Positions 32,868 to 42,231 of a stretch of 59,060 nt of DNA are shown here, piece by piece. Under the pieces are notes generated by a model. The model was not told the origin of the DNA and did no database searches. It saw nothing but the letters and a program-made list of their open reading frames with translations. Where the stretch lies: NCBI GenBank assembly GCA_902495595.1, contig CABUXV010000010.1, forward strand, positions 1 to 59,060, written 5' to 3'. The position numbers were made by a program, and so were the translations under genes. Within the stretch, counting starts at the first letter, position 1, and every line of letters starts with the position of its first letter. The DNA is from an uncultured Eubacterium sp. (lineage in GTDB: Bacteria; Bacillota; Clostridia; Peptostreptococcales; Anaerovoracaceae).

Positions 32868-34142
32868 TTATAATTTAAAATCTACATATTCAGGTGTTTC
32901 ATATGTAATCTTTCTTTGTGCCGGTACAGTTTCACAGATTATTTTTCCTTTTCTTATTACATAGGTGCACTCTGACTGAAGTCTCAAGACGTCATCTTCG
33001 GAAGCAGCGTCGAATATTACAAGGTCTGCCTGATTGCCTTCTGATATTCCATAATCATCAAGATGCATTGTTCTGGCTGAATTTAATGTTATCATATCAA
33101 AGAGCTGCTGGACTTGTTCGGTTCCGTTCATGTGCCCCGCATGAAACATTAAAAATGCCTGCTGAAGCATGCTGCATTTTCCCATTGAATACCATGGGTC
33201 CATTACAGAATCGTGACCGATAGATACGTTTACACCTCTTGCAAGCATATCATCTGCTCTTGCGATACCTCTGGTTTTGGGATATCCGTCCATCCTGCTT
33301 TGGAGCAGCAAATTGGCTGATGGGTTTACTATCATATTCATATCTGCTTTAGCTAAATTTCCTATCAGTTTATAGGCGTAATCGTTATTATAGTTGTGCA
33401 TAGCTGTTGTATGGCTTGCCGTTGATCTTTTTCCCATATTTCTGTTAATGCTTTCTTTTGCCATAACTTCGATAAACCTTGAATGAGGGTCTCCGGTTTC
33501 ATCTATATGTATATCTATGAGAAGTCCGTGTTTTTCGGCAAGTTCGTACACAGTTTCCACATCTCTTACCCCGTCTTCTCGTGTATATTCAATATGGGGA
33601 GCGCCGCCGACTACATCTATTCCCATATTTATGGATTCCTTAAGCAAATCTTTGTTTGCCGGGTCTGTGAATATTCCGTTTTGCGGGAATGCTACGACTT
33701 GAATATCTATTAGTTCTTTTACTTCTTCCTTAAGTTCCAAAAGACTTTCAACTGTAATCAGGGTAGGGTCTGTGCAATCAGCATGGGTACGCACTCTCAG
33801 GACGCCGTTTGCAATGTACCAATCTATGACTTTTCTGGCGTTTTCTTTGAGCATTTTTTTTGTAAGTCCCGGTTTCCATTCGCTCCATATATCTATCGCT
33901 TCAAGTAAGGTTCCCGTTTCGTTTTTTCTTGGAAGCAGACCTGATACGAGAACTGCATCGAGGTGAACATGAGGGTCAATCATAGGCGGAGCAGCAAGAT
34001 TTCCTTTTGCATCAATGACTTTTACATTTTCGGATGGATTTATATTTTCAGATATCGTATCGAATTTACCATTTTTTATGAGAATATCTGTAAGATATTC
34101 TGAGTGACGAAGTTTTGCGTTTTTAATTAATAAATTGTTCAT
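32868..34142 (-). CDS. codA: Cytosine deaminase-type amidohydrolase
   Basis: A 424-residue metal-dependent amidohydrolase. The metal ligands are in 'DPHVHLDAV' (H-x-H-x-D), 'DIHIDETGDPHSR', 'SHTTAMHNYN' and 'SIGHDSVMDPWYSMG'. This set and the last motif are typical of bacterial cytosine deaminase (CodA), which makes uracil and ammonia, although related enzymes act on creatinine or isoguanine. GGAGG is 5-9 bases before the ATG. It lies 13 bases after the permease gene and is followed by LacI and PreA-like genes, so the block would take up cytosine, deaminate it and reduce the uracil. Confidence 0.88.
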   Translation of the reverse strand: MNNLLIKNAKLRHSEYLTDILIKNGKFDTISENINPSENVKVIDAKGNLAAPPMIDPHVHLDAVLVSGLLPRKNETGTLLEAIDIWSEWKPGLTKKMLKENARKVIDWYIANGVLRVRTHADCTDPTLITVESLLELKEEVKELIDIQVVAFPQNGIFTDPANKDLLKESINMGIDVVGGAPHIEYTREDGVRDVETVYELAEKHGLLIDIHIDETGDPHSRFIEVMAKESINRNMGKRSTASHTTAMHNYNNDYAYKLIGNLAKADMNMIVNPSANLLLQSRMDGYPKTRGIARADDMLARGVNVSIGHDSVMDPWYSMGKCSMLQQAFLMFHAGHMNGTEQVQQLFDMITLNSARTMHLDDYGISEGNQADLVIFDAASEDDVLRLQSECTYVIRKGKIICETVPAQRKITYETPEYVDFKL

Positions 34143-34155
34143 AATTACCTCCTGA

Positions 34156-35484
34156 TTAAATATATTCAGCGTCAGGGTCTACATCATGTTCATCTTTTAG
34201 ACCGCACTTTACAAATATTGTATGTACTATAGGCATTGCAAGCATAGAGATGAGTATTCCCTGAAGTGCAGGCATCCCTATATTGAACACACCTCCGAAG
34301 TAGGCGGCGGCACAGCCAAGAAGATAGGCTATTATAGGAGCAAGCCGCCATGTTTTGAAGTGTACGTATTCAAGTTTTGGAATCCTGCCTTTTGATACAA
34401 AGAAATAGTCTCCTATTATGGCGCCTCCCAAAGGCGGTACGAAAGTTCCCAAAAGGTTAAGCATAGGGATAAAATAATTGTGAATACCCAGTATAGCCAT
34501 AATTAAAGCTATTATTATGCCTCCGATAATGAAAGGTCTTTTGTCGTTTTTATTAAACAGTTCAGCTCCTGCCATGCCAAAAGCATAAGCGGTAGCATTA
34601 TTAGTAGTCCAGATATTGAGAGTAAGTATTATAAGTGCCCAGAATACTATGCCCATGGATATCATAAGTTCTATAAGGTCGCCTGTACCGAATACCAAAC
34701 CTCCGAGCATACCTGAAAATATCATTACACCATTTCCAACTAAAAATCCTAAAAGACCTGCTATAAAAGCTGTTTTTCCTGTTTTTGCAAATCGTGCCCA
34801 GTTGCCTGCCTGAGTGCCGCCTGAAGCAAAGGTTCCCACTATTACTGTTATGGCTGATGTTATAGTCATTGTAGATGAGGGCGTTATAGCTCTGATTGCA
34901 TCCATACTGCCTGCTTTGTTTATAGCCATTATCATTACAATAACCATAAGAACGGCCATAAGAGGGATTGCTACATAAGAGACTATAGACATTGCCTTTA
35001 CTCCGTAAAGTGCAGTTACACCCATTATTACTCCCCAGAATATTATGAAGAAAACTTTCCAGCCGAAAGTGTCAAGCCCCAGAGCCATAGCGAAGAGATT
35101 ACCCATGTATTCCCCCGTTATAGCGTACCAGAATACCTGGGTTCCTCCCAAGATTATATCCGACCATTTGGCGCCTGCTTTTCCAAATGTATATTTAGAT
35201 TGAAGCACGCATGTAAGACCTGTTCTTGCTCCTATGCAGCACATTGCCGCTACATAAAGACCAAGTATGGCGCTTCCGGCTAAAATGATAAGTATGAGTT
35301 CATCAAATTTGAATGCAGCGCCTAAAGATGCCCCGGATGCCATAGTAGGCGTAAAGAAAGTGAATCCGATAAGAACACAGCTTATGGAGATTAATCCGCG
35401 CCTTGCGGTTTTGGGAACGTGGTCGAGGGGATAATCCTGATCCACAACTTTTTCGTTTTCTTTTTTTACATTTACTTCACTCAT
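34156..35484 (-). CDS. codB: NCS1-family cytosine/purine permease
   Basis: A 442-residue transporter with about twelve membrane segments. The early segment 'DYPLDHVPKTARRGLISISCV' is characteristic of the CodB branch of the NCS1 family, and 'TFASGGTQAGNWARFAK' is the helix-6 motif. It should import cytosine with a cation. GGAGG lies before the ATG. It is the first gene of the minus-strand pyrimidine block, and a symmetric operator pair lies 40-140 bases ahead of it. Substrate assigned with the neighbouring deaminase in mind. Confidence 0.88.
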   Translation of the reverse strand: MSEVNVKKENEKVVDQDYPLDHVPKTARRGLISISCVLIGFTFFTPTMASGASLGAAFKFDELILIILAGSAILGLYVAAMCCIGARTGLTCVLQSKYTFGKAGAKWSDIILGGTQVFWYAITGEYMGNLFAMALGLDTFGWKVFFIIFWGVIMGVTALYGVKAMSIVSYVAIPLMAVLMVIVMIMAINKAGSMDAIRAITPSSTMTITSAITVIVGTFASGGTQAGNWARFAKTGKTAFIAGLLGFLVGNGVMIFSGMLGGLVFGTGDLIELMISMGIVFWALIILTLNIWTTNNATAYAFGMAGAELFNKNDKRPFIIGGIIIALIMAILGIHNYFIPMLNLLGTFVPPLGGAIIGDYFFVSKGRIPKLEYVHFKTWRLAPIIAYLLGCAAAYFGGVFNIGMPALQGILISMLAMPIVHTIFVKCGLKDEHDVDPDAEYI

Positions 35485-35620
35485 AGTTTACCTCCTAATC
35501 TTTATTGTGAAATAAAACCTTTGGAAAATATTTTCAAAATAATGATGAATAATATAACTTATCAGGAAATAATATTGGTAATTTTATGGGATTTAAGTTT
35601 ATGAAAATATTTTCATAAAC
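35485..35620 (-). promoter_or_regulatory. Control region of the pyrimidine block with paired LacI-like operators
   Basis: The core GAAAATATTTTC occurs twice, at 35524-35535 and 35603-35614. The second copy lies in a perfect 24-base palindrome GTTTATGAAAAT/ATTTTCATAAAC (35597-35620). The centres are about 79 bases apart, near 7.5 helical turns, suiting a looping repressor. The remaining gap up to 35801 is A+T rich and without a gene. Confidence 0.65.
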
Positions 35621-35801
35621 AATATAACAGGTCTGAAAGATTATTGCAACTTAATTTTTAAAATTTTTAGAAAATTACAACTAGTAATATTTTACAAAAG
35701 CATTTATTTTAATACACCAAAAGTACAAATAAGTATGTTAAACTTATTAAATTGCAATAATATGGGAAGTTATATTTATATAAGTTAAAAGGGAATCTGA
35801 A

Positions 35802-36476
35802 ATGATACTTGAAAAAAATGAAAAATTTGAAATAACAGAAGCTATGATACCTCCGCAGATGAGCGTGACCATAGATGATGCGAAAGAGACAGTAAAAATT
35901 TTCAGTGATTTGAGAATGAGATATCATGCGGCAATAAAAGAGATAAGCACCAAATTGGAAGTACTTGACAATGAATTCAGCATACGGCATGATTACAACC
36001 CTATTCATCATATGACAAGCAGAATAAAAAGCGTCAAAAGCATCTTCGAAAAAATACAGAGAAAAGGTATGGAGATGGAAATAGAATCCGTGTATAAGAT
36101 AATGGATTTTGCAGGCGTAAGGGTGGTATGCAATTATATAGATGATATATACAAAGTGGAAGACAGCCTTTTAAGGCAGGATGATATAAAGCTTATAAAG
36201 AGAAAAGATTATATTAAAAACCCAAAGGAAAGCGGATACAGAAGTCTTCATCTTGTCGTTGAAGTTCCTATATTTTTATCTGACAGAACTTATCATATGC
36301 CTGTGGAAATTCAGATAAGAACCATCGCCATGGATACCTGGGCAAGTCTTGAACATGAACTTAAATATAAGCGCAAGGACGAAATGCCGGAATATGTTGC
36401 TCAGGAGCTTAAAGACTGCGCAAAATCCATGGCTGAGCTGGATTCAACCATGGAGAGAATACATAAAATGTTTTAA
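35802..36476 (+). CDS. Small alarmone synthetase (RelQ/RelP-like GTP pyrophosphokinase)
   Basis: A 224-residue single-domain (p)ppGpp synthetase. Synthetase motifs are 'SRIKSVKSIFEKI', 'IMDFAGVRVVCNY', 'DYIKNPKESGYRSLHLVV' and 'VEIQIRTIAMDTWASLEHELKYK' (in parts). It lacks the hydrolase, TGS and ACT domains of long Rel proteins, so it only makes the alarmone and usually answers cell-wall or other stress. The site ahead of ATG 35802 is poor (AAAGGGAA 10-17 bases upstream). It precedes an FKBP lipoprotein by 22 bases. RelQ versus RelP cannot be settled here. Confidence 0.92.
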   Translation: MILEKNEKFEITEAMIPPQMSVTIDDAKETVKIFSDLRMRYHAAIKEISTKLEVLDNEFSIRHDYNPIHHMTSRIKSVKSIFEKIQRKGMEMEIESVYKIMDFAGVRVVCNYIDDIYKVEDSLLRQDDIKLIKRKDYIKNPKESGYRSLHLVVEVPIFLSDRTYHMPVEIQIRTIAMDTWASLEHELKYKRKDEMPEYVAQELKDCAKSMAELDSTMERIHKMF

Positions 36477-36498
36477 ATATAAAAGGAGAATGTGTTAA

Positions 36499-37569
36499 AT
36501 GAGAAAAAGAATCTGTACGGCGCTGCTTTGCGGCGTATTGGCAGTGGGCATGACTTCCTGCGGCTCGTCAATGTCTTACGATGATTATGAACTTAAGGAT
36601 TATATCAAAGTCGGAGAATATAAAGGTCTTACGGCAGCGCCATATACGATTTCGGTTACCGATGATGAAGTTGATGCTCAGATACAGACTAATCTTGAAT
36701 CTGCGGCAACAGATGAAAAGCTCGATAAGAATACAGCTGTGGCAGATGGAGATACGGTTAATATAGACTATACGGGAAAAGTAGGCGGAAAAGAGTTTGA
36801 TGGAGGTTCCGCCGAAGGATATGATTTAACCATAGGAAGCGGAAGTTTTATAGATGGTTTTGAATCGGGCCTTATTGGAAAGAAAATAGGAGAAAAGACA
36901 GAACTTAATCTGACATTTCCGGATGATTACAGTGATGAGGACTTGGCAGGAAAAGCGGTTGTGTTCTCCGTAAAAATAAATTCAGCAACAAGAAAATCAA
37001 TTCCTGAGCTTAATGCTGATTTTGTCAAGAATAATACGGAATATGAAACTGTAGACGAATATACAAAAGCCGTGGAAAAACAGTTATACGACGATAAAGA
37101 AACAGAAGCAGTAAATGAGCAGAAAACAGAACTGTGGTCACAGGCATTGGATAATACAGAAGTTAAAAAGTATCCTGAAAGAGAATTGGAGCATTATATA
37201 GAGTTTAACAGCGAGCAGATAGATAAAACTGCAAAATCCTATGGCATGAGCAGGGAAGACGTTCTGTCTCAGTATGAATTCGGTGACGAAGAGGAGTTCG
37301 CTGCGGTTAATGAAGACAGCAGCAAACTTAGAGTAAAACAGGAAATGCTTATAGAATATATTGCAGCGAAAGAAAAGCTGTCTTATACCGATGAGGAGAA
37401 ACAGCAGCTTATAGAGAATTTTCAGGCCCAGGGGTTTGATAATGAATCTATAGAAGAGCAGACGGGAAGAAGTATGGGAGATTATGTCCACATAGAACTG
37501 CTGTACGGCAAGGTTTTGGATTTGCTTTTGGAGAATGCCAAAATTGAAGGAGCGGCAACATCTAAATAG
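36499..37569 (+). CDS. FKBP-type peptidyl-prolyl isomerase lipoprotein, trigger-factor-like
   Basis: A 356-residue secreted lipoprotein. The first 22 residues form a signal peptide ending in the lipobox 'GMTSC', so the mature protein is anchored on the outer face of the membrane. An FKBP domain follows (about residues 85-165: 'GDTVNIDYTGKVGGKEFDGGS', 'FIDGFESGLIGKKIGEK' in parts), then a helical region resembling the trigger factor C-terminal chaperone arms. It probably helps exported proteins fold. AAGGAG precedes the ATG. It may be cotranscribed with the alarmone synthetase. This design is common in Clostridia. Confidence 0.88.
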   Translation: MRKRICTALLCGVLAVGMTSCGSSMSYDDYELKDYIKVGEYKGLTAAPYTISVTDDEVDAQIQTNLESAATDEKLDKNTAVADGDTVNIDYTGKVGGKEFDGGSAEGYDLTIGSGSFIDGFESGLIGKKIGEKTELNLTFPDDYSDEDLAGKAVVFSVKINSATRKSIPELNADFVKNNTEYETVDEYTKAVEKQLYDDKETEAVNEQKTELWSQALDNTEVKKYPERELEHYIEFNSEQIDKTAKSYGMSREDVLSQYEFGDEEEFAAVNEDSSKLRVKQEMLIEYIAAKEKLSYTDEEKQQLIENFQAQGFDNESIEEQTGRSMGDYVHIELLYGKVLDLLLENAKIEGAATSK

Positions 37570-37671
37570 CGGGAAAGAATAAAATTTAATTGAAAAAGGC
37601 TGTAAGATATGGTAGTATCATAGAGTTAGTTTATCTGTCATGCCCTTACAGTCTTTTTTTGGGCAGGAAAG

Positions 37672-37832
37672 AAACTATGATTCTCTGGAGAGTCTCGAAA
37701 AGAGCGCCGAAGGTGTACGCATAGATAATATTTGTTTATGTAATCTCTCAGGCAAAAGGACAGAGCAGATAGTTTTATATTATTTGTGTCCTCTCCGGAA
37801 AGTCGATTTTAATCGGCTTTTTAATTTTTTGT
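37672..37832 (+). promoter_or_regulatory. Glycine riboswitch (single aptamer) with terminator
   Basis: The aptamer core is plain: CTCTGGAGAG (37683-37692), GCGCCGAAGG (37703 on), CTCTCAGGCAAAAGGACAGAG (37745-37765, in parts CTCTCAGG and AAAGGACAGAG). It is followed by AGTCGATTTTAATCGGCTTTTT (37801 on), an intrinsic terminator as expression platform. Only one full aptamer is present; a small hairpin TGCCC/GGGCA lies just 5' (37650-37665). It controls the AGCS transporter. Confidence 0.9.
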
Positions 37833-37891
37833 GCATTAATTATAAATTTAATTGATGTGCCATACAATCTATAGGAGAAGGAGAATTGATA

Positions 37892-39316
37892 ATGGAAAAT
37901 TTCACAAAGACATTGGAGACCATTGATGGTTATGTTTGGGGAGTTCCCTTGATAGTGCTTATAATGGGGACGGGAATATATCTCACTGTAAGACTTGGTG
38001 TACTTCAGTTCAGAAAGCTTGGCAAGGCTTTGAAATATATGGTGAACAATGAAGAAGACGGCATAGGTGAGGTAACAAGTTTCGGAGCGCTGTGTACAGC
38101 CATGGCAGCGACCATAGGAACAGGAAACATAGTTGGTGTTGCTACAGCGGTAGTTGCAGGAGGACCTGGAGCATTATTTTGGATGGTACTTGCTGCATGT
38201 TTCGGAATGGCGACAAAGTATTCCGAAGGGGTGCTGGCTGTTAAATACAGAGAAGACAAAGGAAACGGCAGATTTCTGGGAGGACCCTTTTATTATATAG
38301 AAAAGGGCATGGGAAAAGGATGGAAATGGCTTGCAAAACTTTTTGCCGTATTTGCCGTAGGTGCAGGGCTTCTCGGAATAGGAACGATAACGCAGGTAAA
38401 TGGTATTGCATCGGCAACTAAAAGTTTTTTTGATCCTGATATGGAGAATGTGGTATCCGTTTTCGGAACGGATTATTCCGTAGTTACTGTGATAACCGCA
38501 GTGGCAGTAGCCGTTTTAACTGCTCTGGTGGTTATAGGAGGACTGCAGAGAATTGCAGGTGTGACTTCCATAGTAGTGCCTTTTATGGCAATAGCATATA
38601 TACTGGTGTGCGTTTCGATACTTATATACAATGTAAAAGAAATTCCTTCTGCAATAGCAGCTGTAATTGAAAGCGCTTTTGGTATGAGAGCGGTAGCAGG
38701 AGGGGCTTTGGGCGCTTTGCTTTTGGCGATGCAAAAAGGCGTTGCGCGTGGAATTTTTTCAAACGAAGCAGGACTGGGAAGCGCGCCCATAGCGGCTGCT
38801 GCGGCGCAGACAAGAGAACCTGTAAGGCAGGGTCTTGTTTCGATGACGGGAACTTTTATAGATACTATAATTGTCTGCACGCTTACAGGTCTTACAATAA
38901 TGGTTACAGGTTCATATGAAACAGCTCTTGAACAGGGGCTTGAAGGAGTGGATGTTACGATAAATGCATTTTCCCAAGGGCTTCCTTGGAGTTATACGGC
39001 AGGTTCTGCTGTGCTTATGGTATGTCTTGCTTTCTTTGCATTTACTACTATTTTGGGATGGGATTATTACAGCGAAAGAAGTCTTGAATATCTTACAGGA
39101 AGTTTAAGTGTAGTAAAGGTATACAGATGGCTTTACATACTTGCTGTTCTCATAGGTCCTTTCCTCACGGTTTCAGCTGTCTGGACGATTGCAGATATAT
39201 TCAACGGTCTTATGGCAATACCTAATCTGATAGCGTTGCTTGCCTTAAGCGGTGTGGTTGCAGCAGAAACAAAAAGTTATTTCAGCAGACTTGATTCAGG
39301 CAGAATAAGAGGGTAG
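37892..39316 (+). CDS. Alanine/glycine:cation symporter (AGCS family)
   Basis: A 474-residue sodium:amino-acid symporter with about eleven membrane segments. Marks are 'TLETIDGYVWGVPLIVLIMGTG' at the start, 'GTGNIVGVATAVVAGGPGALFWM' and 'FSNEAGLGSAPIAAAAAQT' (in pieces), typical of AGCS. ATG 37892 is used because AGGAGAAGGAG lies 8 bases ahead; a TTG 6 bases earlier is possible. The glycine riboswitch in front shows that glycine controls it, so glycine or alanine uptake or release is likely. The transcript is monocistronic, ending near a hairpin. Confidence 0.93.
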   Translation: MENFTKTLETIDGYVWGVPLIVLIMGTGIYLTVRLGVLQFRKLGKALKYMVNNEEDGIGEVTSFGALCTAMAATIGTGNIVGVATAVVAGGPGALFWMVLAACFGMATKYSEGVLAVKYREDKGNGRFLGGPFYYIEKGMGKGWKWLAKLFAVFAVGAGLLGIGTITQVNGIASATKSFFDPDMENVVSVFGTDYSVVTVITAVAVAVLTALVVIGGLQRIAGVTSIVVPFMAIAYILVCVSILIYNVKEIPSAIAAVIESAFGMRAVAGGALGALLLAMQKGVARGIFSNEAGLGSAPIAAAAAQTREPVRQGLVSMTGTFIDTIIVCTLTGLTIMVTGSYETALEQGLEGVDVTINAFSQGLPWSYTAGSAVLMVCLAFFAFTTILGWDYYSERSLEYLTGSLSVVKVYRWLYILAVLIGPFLTVSAVWTIADIFNGLMAIPNLIALLALSGVVAAETKSYFSRLDSGRIRG

Positions 39317-39374
39317 AGAATATACATAATTAGATAGCATATAAATAAAGTTTTGAACATATAATTTGAAATAA

Positions 39375-39423
39375 AGGGAACTTGTCCTTGGAAAACAATA
39401 TAATTTACATAGGGCAGTTCCCT
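39375..39423 (+). terminator. Hairpin between the AGCS gene and ylmC
   Basis: AGGGAAC-TGTCCT pairs with AGGGCA-GTTCCCT around a 22-base loop. The tail has few T, so it may be the AGCS terminator or a leader structure for ylmC. Confidence 0.5.
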
Positions 39424-39452
39424 GTTTATTTGAACACAAAGGGGGAATTTAT

Positions 39453-39701
39453 ATGCTTAACACAGAGGATATAAGAAACAAAGAGGTCATTAACATTTAT
39501 GACGGCAAAAGTATGGGATTCGTATGTGACATAGAAATCAATCTAAAAGAAGGGCGTATAGATGGTATTGTTTTACCGGGAGATAAAGGATTTATGAAGA
39601 TTTTCGGCAAAGAGACAAATGATTACGTGATAAAATGGAAGCATGTTAAAACTGTAGGAGAAGATGTGATACTTGTGGATGTGCCGCCTATAATAGACTG
39701 A
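39453..39701 (+). CDS. YlmC/YmxH-family PRC-barrel protein
   Basis: An 82-residue single PRC-barrel protein. The wording 'LRNKEVINI.DGKSMGFVCDIEIN' (observed 'IRNKEVINIYDGKSMGFV') and 'GRIDGIVLPGD' fits the YlmC/YmxH family found in spore-forming Firmicutes and linked to sporulation by co-occurrence; the molecular role is unknown. AAAGGGGG lies 9 bases before the ATG. It precedes nrdR by 107 bases. Normal family length. Confidence 0.88.
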   Translation: MLNTEDIRNKEVINIYDGKSMGFVCDIEINLKEGRIDGIVLPGDKGFMKIFGKETNDYVIKWKHVKTVGEDVILVDVPPIID

Positions 39702-39808
39702 TACAAAGCTTGCTATGGCTAATGGTGGCATGGGTATTGGCAAATTATACAATATGTAGTAAAATTAAAAAGTATAATTTTGTTATATCTGTATTAAGGA
39801 GGTCTAAA

Positions 39809-40273
39809 ATGAAGTGCCCTTACTGTGAAAGCGATGATAGCCGGGTTATAGATTCCAGGCACACGGAAGACGGACATGCAATAAGGCGTAGAAGAGAGTG
39901 TGAATCGTGCGGAAGAAGATTTACAACTTATGAAAAAGTTGAAGAAATGATTCTGATGGTGATAAAAAAAGATGGAAGACGCGAAGCCTTTGACAGGAAT
40001 AAGCTGCTAAACGGTATAATAAGAGCATGCGAAAAACGGCCGGTATCAATAGCGGAAATGGAAAAAATCGTAGACGAGATAGAACGCGGTCTGAATAATA
40101 TGATGGAAAAGGAAATAGACAGCACATTTATAGGTGAACTGGTTATGGAGCGTCTCAAAGAAGTTGATGAAGTGGCTTATGTACGGTTTGCATCGGTTTA
40201 CAGGCAGTTTACGGATATAAATACATTCGTTTCCGAGATAGAAAAACTGCTTACAAATAAAAAGGATAATTAG
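39809..40273 (+). CDS. nrdR: Transcriptional repressor NrdR
   Basis: A 154-residue NrdR. The zinc ribbon 'MKCPYCESDDSRVIDSR...RRRECESCGRRFTTYE' (in parts) has C3, C6, C31 and C34, followed by an ATP-cone domain. It senses ATP/dATP and represses ribonucleotide reductase genes. The start at 39809 follows AAGGAGG by 8 bases; a longer frame from 39710 runs through the intergenic region and is not used. It lies 17 bases ahead of cmk, another nucleotide gene. Its targets are not in the window. Confidence 0.95.
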   Translation: MKCPYCESDDSRVIDSRHTEDGHAIRRRRECESCGRRFTTYEKVEEMILMVIKKDGRREAFDRNKLLNGIIRACEKRPVSIAEMEKIVDEIERGLNNMMEKEIDSTFIGELVMERLKEVDEVAYVRFASVYRQFTDINTFVSEIEKLLTNKKDN

Positions 40274-40290
40274 ACGGGGTATGTGCAATA

Positions 40291-40941
40291 ATGAAAGAAA
40301 TATTTAGAATAGCTGTTGACGGACCAAGCGGAGCAGGAAAAAGCACAATAGCAAAATCTGTTGCAAAAAAGCTGGGGATAGACTATATAGATACGGGAGC
40401 AATGTACAGAGCGGTTGCTTATAAAGCAAATAAACTTGGAATTGATTTTGGTGATAAATCGGCTGTAAAAGATATGCTTAAAGATACGGATATCGATTTT
40501 GTTAAAGGTGATATAATACTTGACGGGACTGTTGTAAATGATGAAATAAGGACTTCGGAAATATCAAGGCTGGCTTCCGTGTGTTCGGCTGTTTCGGAGG
40601 TAAGGGAAAAGCTTGTGGAACTTCAGCGCTCAATGGGCACTAAAAAAAGCGTTATCATGGATGGAAGAGATATAGGAACCAACGTGCTGAAAGATGCGGA
40701 ATATAAGATTTTTCTGACCGCTTCTGCACAGGAGAGGGCAGAGAGAAGATACAGCGAACTTTTAAAAAGAGGTGAAAGTATATCATATGAAGATGTACTG
40801 AATGATATACAGAAAAGGGATTATGATGATTCCACCAGAGCATTAAATCCTTTAAGAAAGGCTGATGATGCTGTGGAAGTGGATACTACGGGATTAAATA
40901 TAGACGAAGTTGTAGAACGTGTGTTGAAGGAGATAAGATAA
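40291..40941 (+). CDS. cmk: Cytidylate kinase
   Basis: A 216-residue kinase that phosphorylates CMP and dCMP. P-loop 'GPSGAGKST' (residues 10-18), 'YIDTGAMYRAVAYKA' and 'VIMDGRDIGTNVL' are the family motifs, and the lid has 'RRYSELLKRGE'. It ends one base before the DUF1015 gene, so the two are coupled. In many Clostridia, cmk is instead followed by plsC and ispH or rpsA; none is seen here. Normal length. Confidence 0.96.
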   Translation: MKEIFRIAVDGPSGAGKSTIAKSVAKKLGIDYIDTGAMYRAVAYKANKLGIDFGDKSAVKDMLKDTDIDFVKGDIILDGTVVNDEIRTSEISRLASVCSAVSEVREKLVELQRSMGTKKSVIMDGRDIGTNVLKDAEYKIFLTASAQERAERRYSELLKRGESISYEDVLNDIQKRDYDDSTRALNPLRKADDAVEVDTTGLNIDEVVERVLKEIR

Positions 40942-42186
40942 ATGGCTACAGTAAGAGCTTTCAGAGCGATAAGACCTGATAAGAAGTATGCGGAAAAAGT
41001 TGTTTCACTGCCTTATGATGTTATGAACAGAGAAGAGGCTGCTCACATGGCAGAAGGCAATCCATACAGCTTTCTTCATATTTGCCGTTCTGAGATAGAC
41101 CTAAGCGGCGAAGAAAATCCGTATTCGGAAAATGTCTATGAAAAGGCTAAAAGAAATATAGAAGAAAATCTGCAAACAGGTGTATTTATTCAGGAAAGCA
41201 AGCCTGCTTTGTATATCTACAGGCAGGTTATGGACGGACGTGTCCAGACTGGTATAGTTGGATGTGTCGCGGTAGATGAATATCAGAATAATACAATTAA
41301 GAAGCATGAATTTACCAGAGTGGAAAAAGAGAAGGACAGAATCAATCATTTTGATGTCTGCGATGCAAATACTGAGCCTGTATTTTTGACATACAGAGAT
41401 GATAAAAGAATAAGATCTGTAATTGAAGGGTACGTTTCAGGACATGAACCTGTTTATGACATAACGTCTGACGATGGTATAAAACATACTTTATGGATTG
41501 TAGATGATGAAAAAATTATAGAAAATATTACCGCGTTATTTGGTGAAATTCCTGATTTGTATATTGCTGACGGACATCACAGGAGCGCTTCGGCATGTAA
41601 GGTGGGACTTAAGAGAAGAAAAGAAAATCCGGATTACACAGGTGATGAAGAGTTTAATTATTTTATGGCAGCAATATTCCCTGATAATGACTTGAAGATT
41701 TTTGATTACAACAGAGTAGTAAAAGACCTGAACGGAAACAGTGCGGATGAATTTTTATCTAAGGTAAGAAAAGCCGGGTTTGAAGTTGAAGATAAAGGCG
41801 CGGATATATATTATCCTGAAGGAAAGCACATTTTTTCCATGTATTTGGAGGGAAAATGGTACAAACTTGAAGCCGGTGAGAGCATCATTCCTGATCATGT
41901 AATAGATTCTCTTGATGTAGCAATATTGCAGAATAATATATTGGGGCCTGTTTTAGGAATAGAGGACCCTAGAACTGATAAAAGAATTGATTTTGTAGGA
42001 GGTATCAGAGGTCTTGAAGAGTTGGAGAAACGTGTGAAAAGTGATATGAAAGTCGCTTTTGCCGTATATCCTGTGGACGTTGACGACCTTTTGGAAGTTG
42101 CTGATAATAATATGGTTATGCCGCCTAAATCCACATGGTTTGAGCCTAAGCTGGGAAGCGGACTTTTTATTCACAGTTTAAAATAA
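40942..42186 (+). CDS. DUF1015 family protein
   Basis: A 414-residue conserved protein of unknown function. It opens with the family marks 'FRAIRPDKKYAEKVVSLPYDV' and has 'NPYSFLHICRSEID', 'RVEKEKDRINHFD', and 'YIADGHHRSASAC', a conserved histidine-rich segment that could be an active site. Homologues often lie near serine-pathway genes, and a link to serine metabolism has been proposed; nothing here tests this. It starts directly after cmk and ends in a hairpin that overlaps the ribosome site of the next gene. Confidence 0.88.
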   Translation: MATVRAFRAIRPDKKYAEKVVSLPYDVMNREEAAHMAEGNPYSFLHICRSEIDLSGEENPYSENVYEKAKRNIEENLQTGVFIQESKPALYIYRQVMDGRVQTGIVGCVAVDEYQNNTIKKHEFTRVEKEKDRINHFDVCDANTEPVFLTYRDDKRIRSVIEGYVSGHEPVYDITSDDGIKHTLWIVDDEKIIENITALFGEIPDLYIADGHHRSASACKVGLKRRKENPDYTGDEEFNYFMAAIFPDNDLKIFDYNRVVKDLNGNSADEFLSKVRKAGFEVEDKGADIYYPEGKHIFSMYLEGKWYKLEAGESIIPDHVIDSLDVAILQNNILGPVLGIEDPRTDKRIDFVGGIRGLEELEKRVKSDMKVAFAVYPVDVDDLLEVADNNMVMPPKSTWFEPKLGSGLFIHSLK

Positions 42187-42231
42187 TATATTGAGAAATA
42201 AAAACTTTAATATATACATGGGCTGTATAAG

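Noticed and set aside
37640..37855. Open reading frame overlapping the glycine riboswitch
   Set aside because: It runs through the aptamer and terminator and has no family resemblance.
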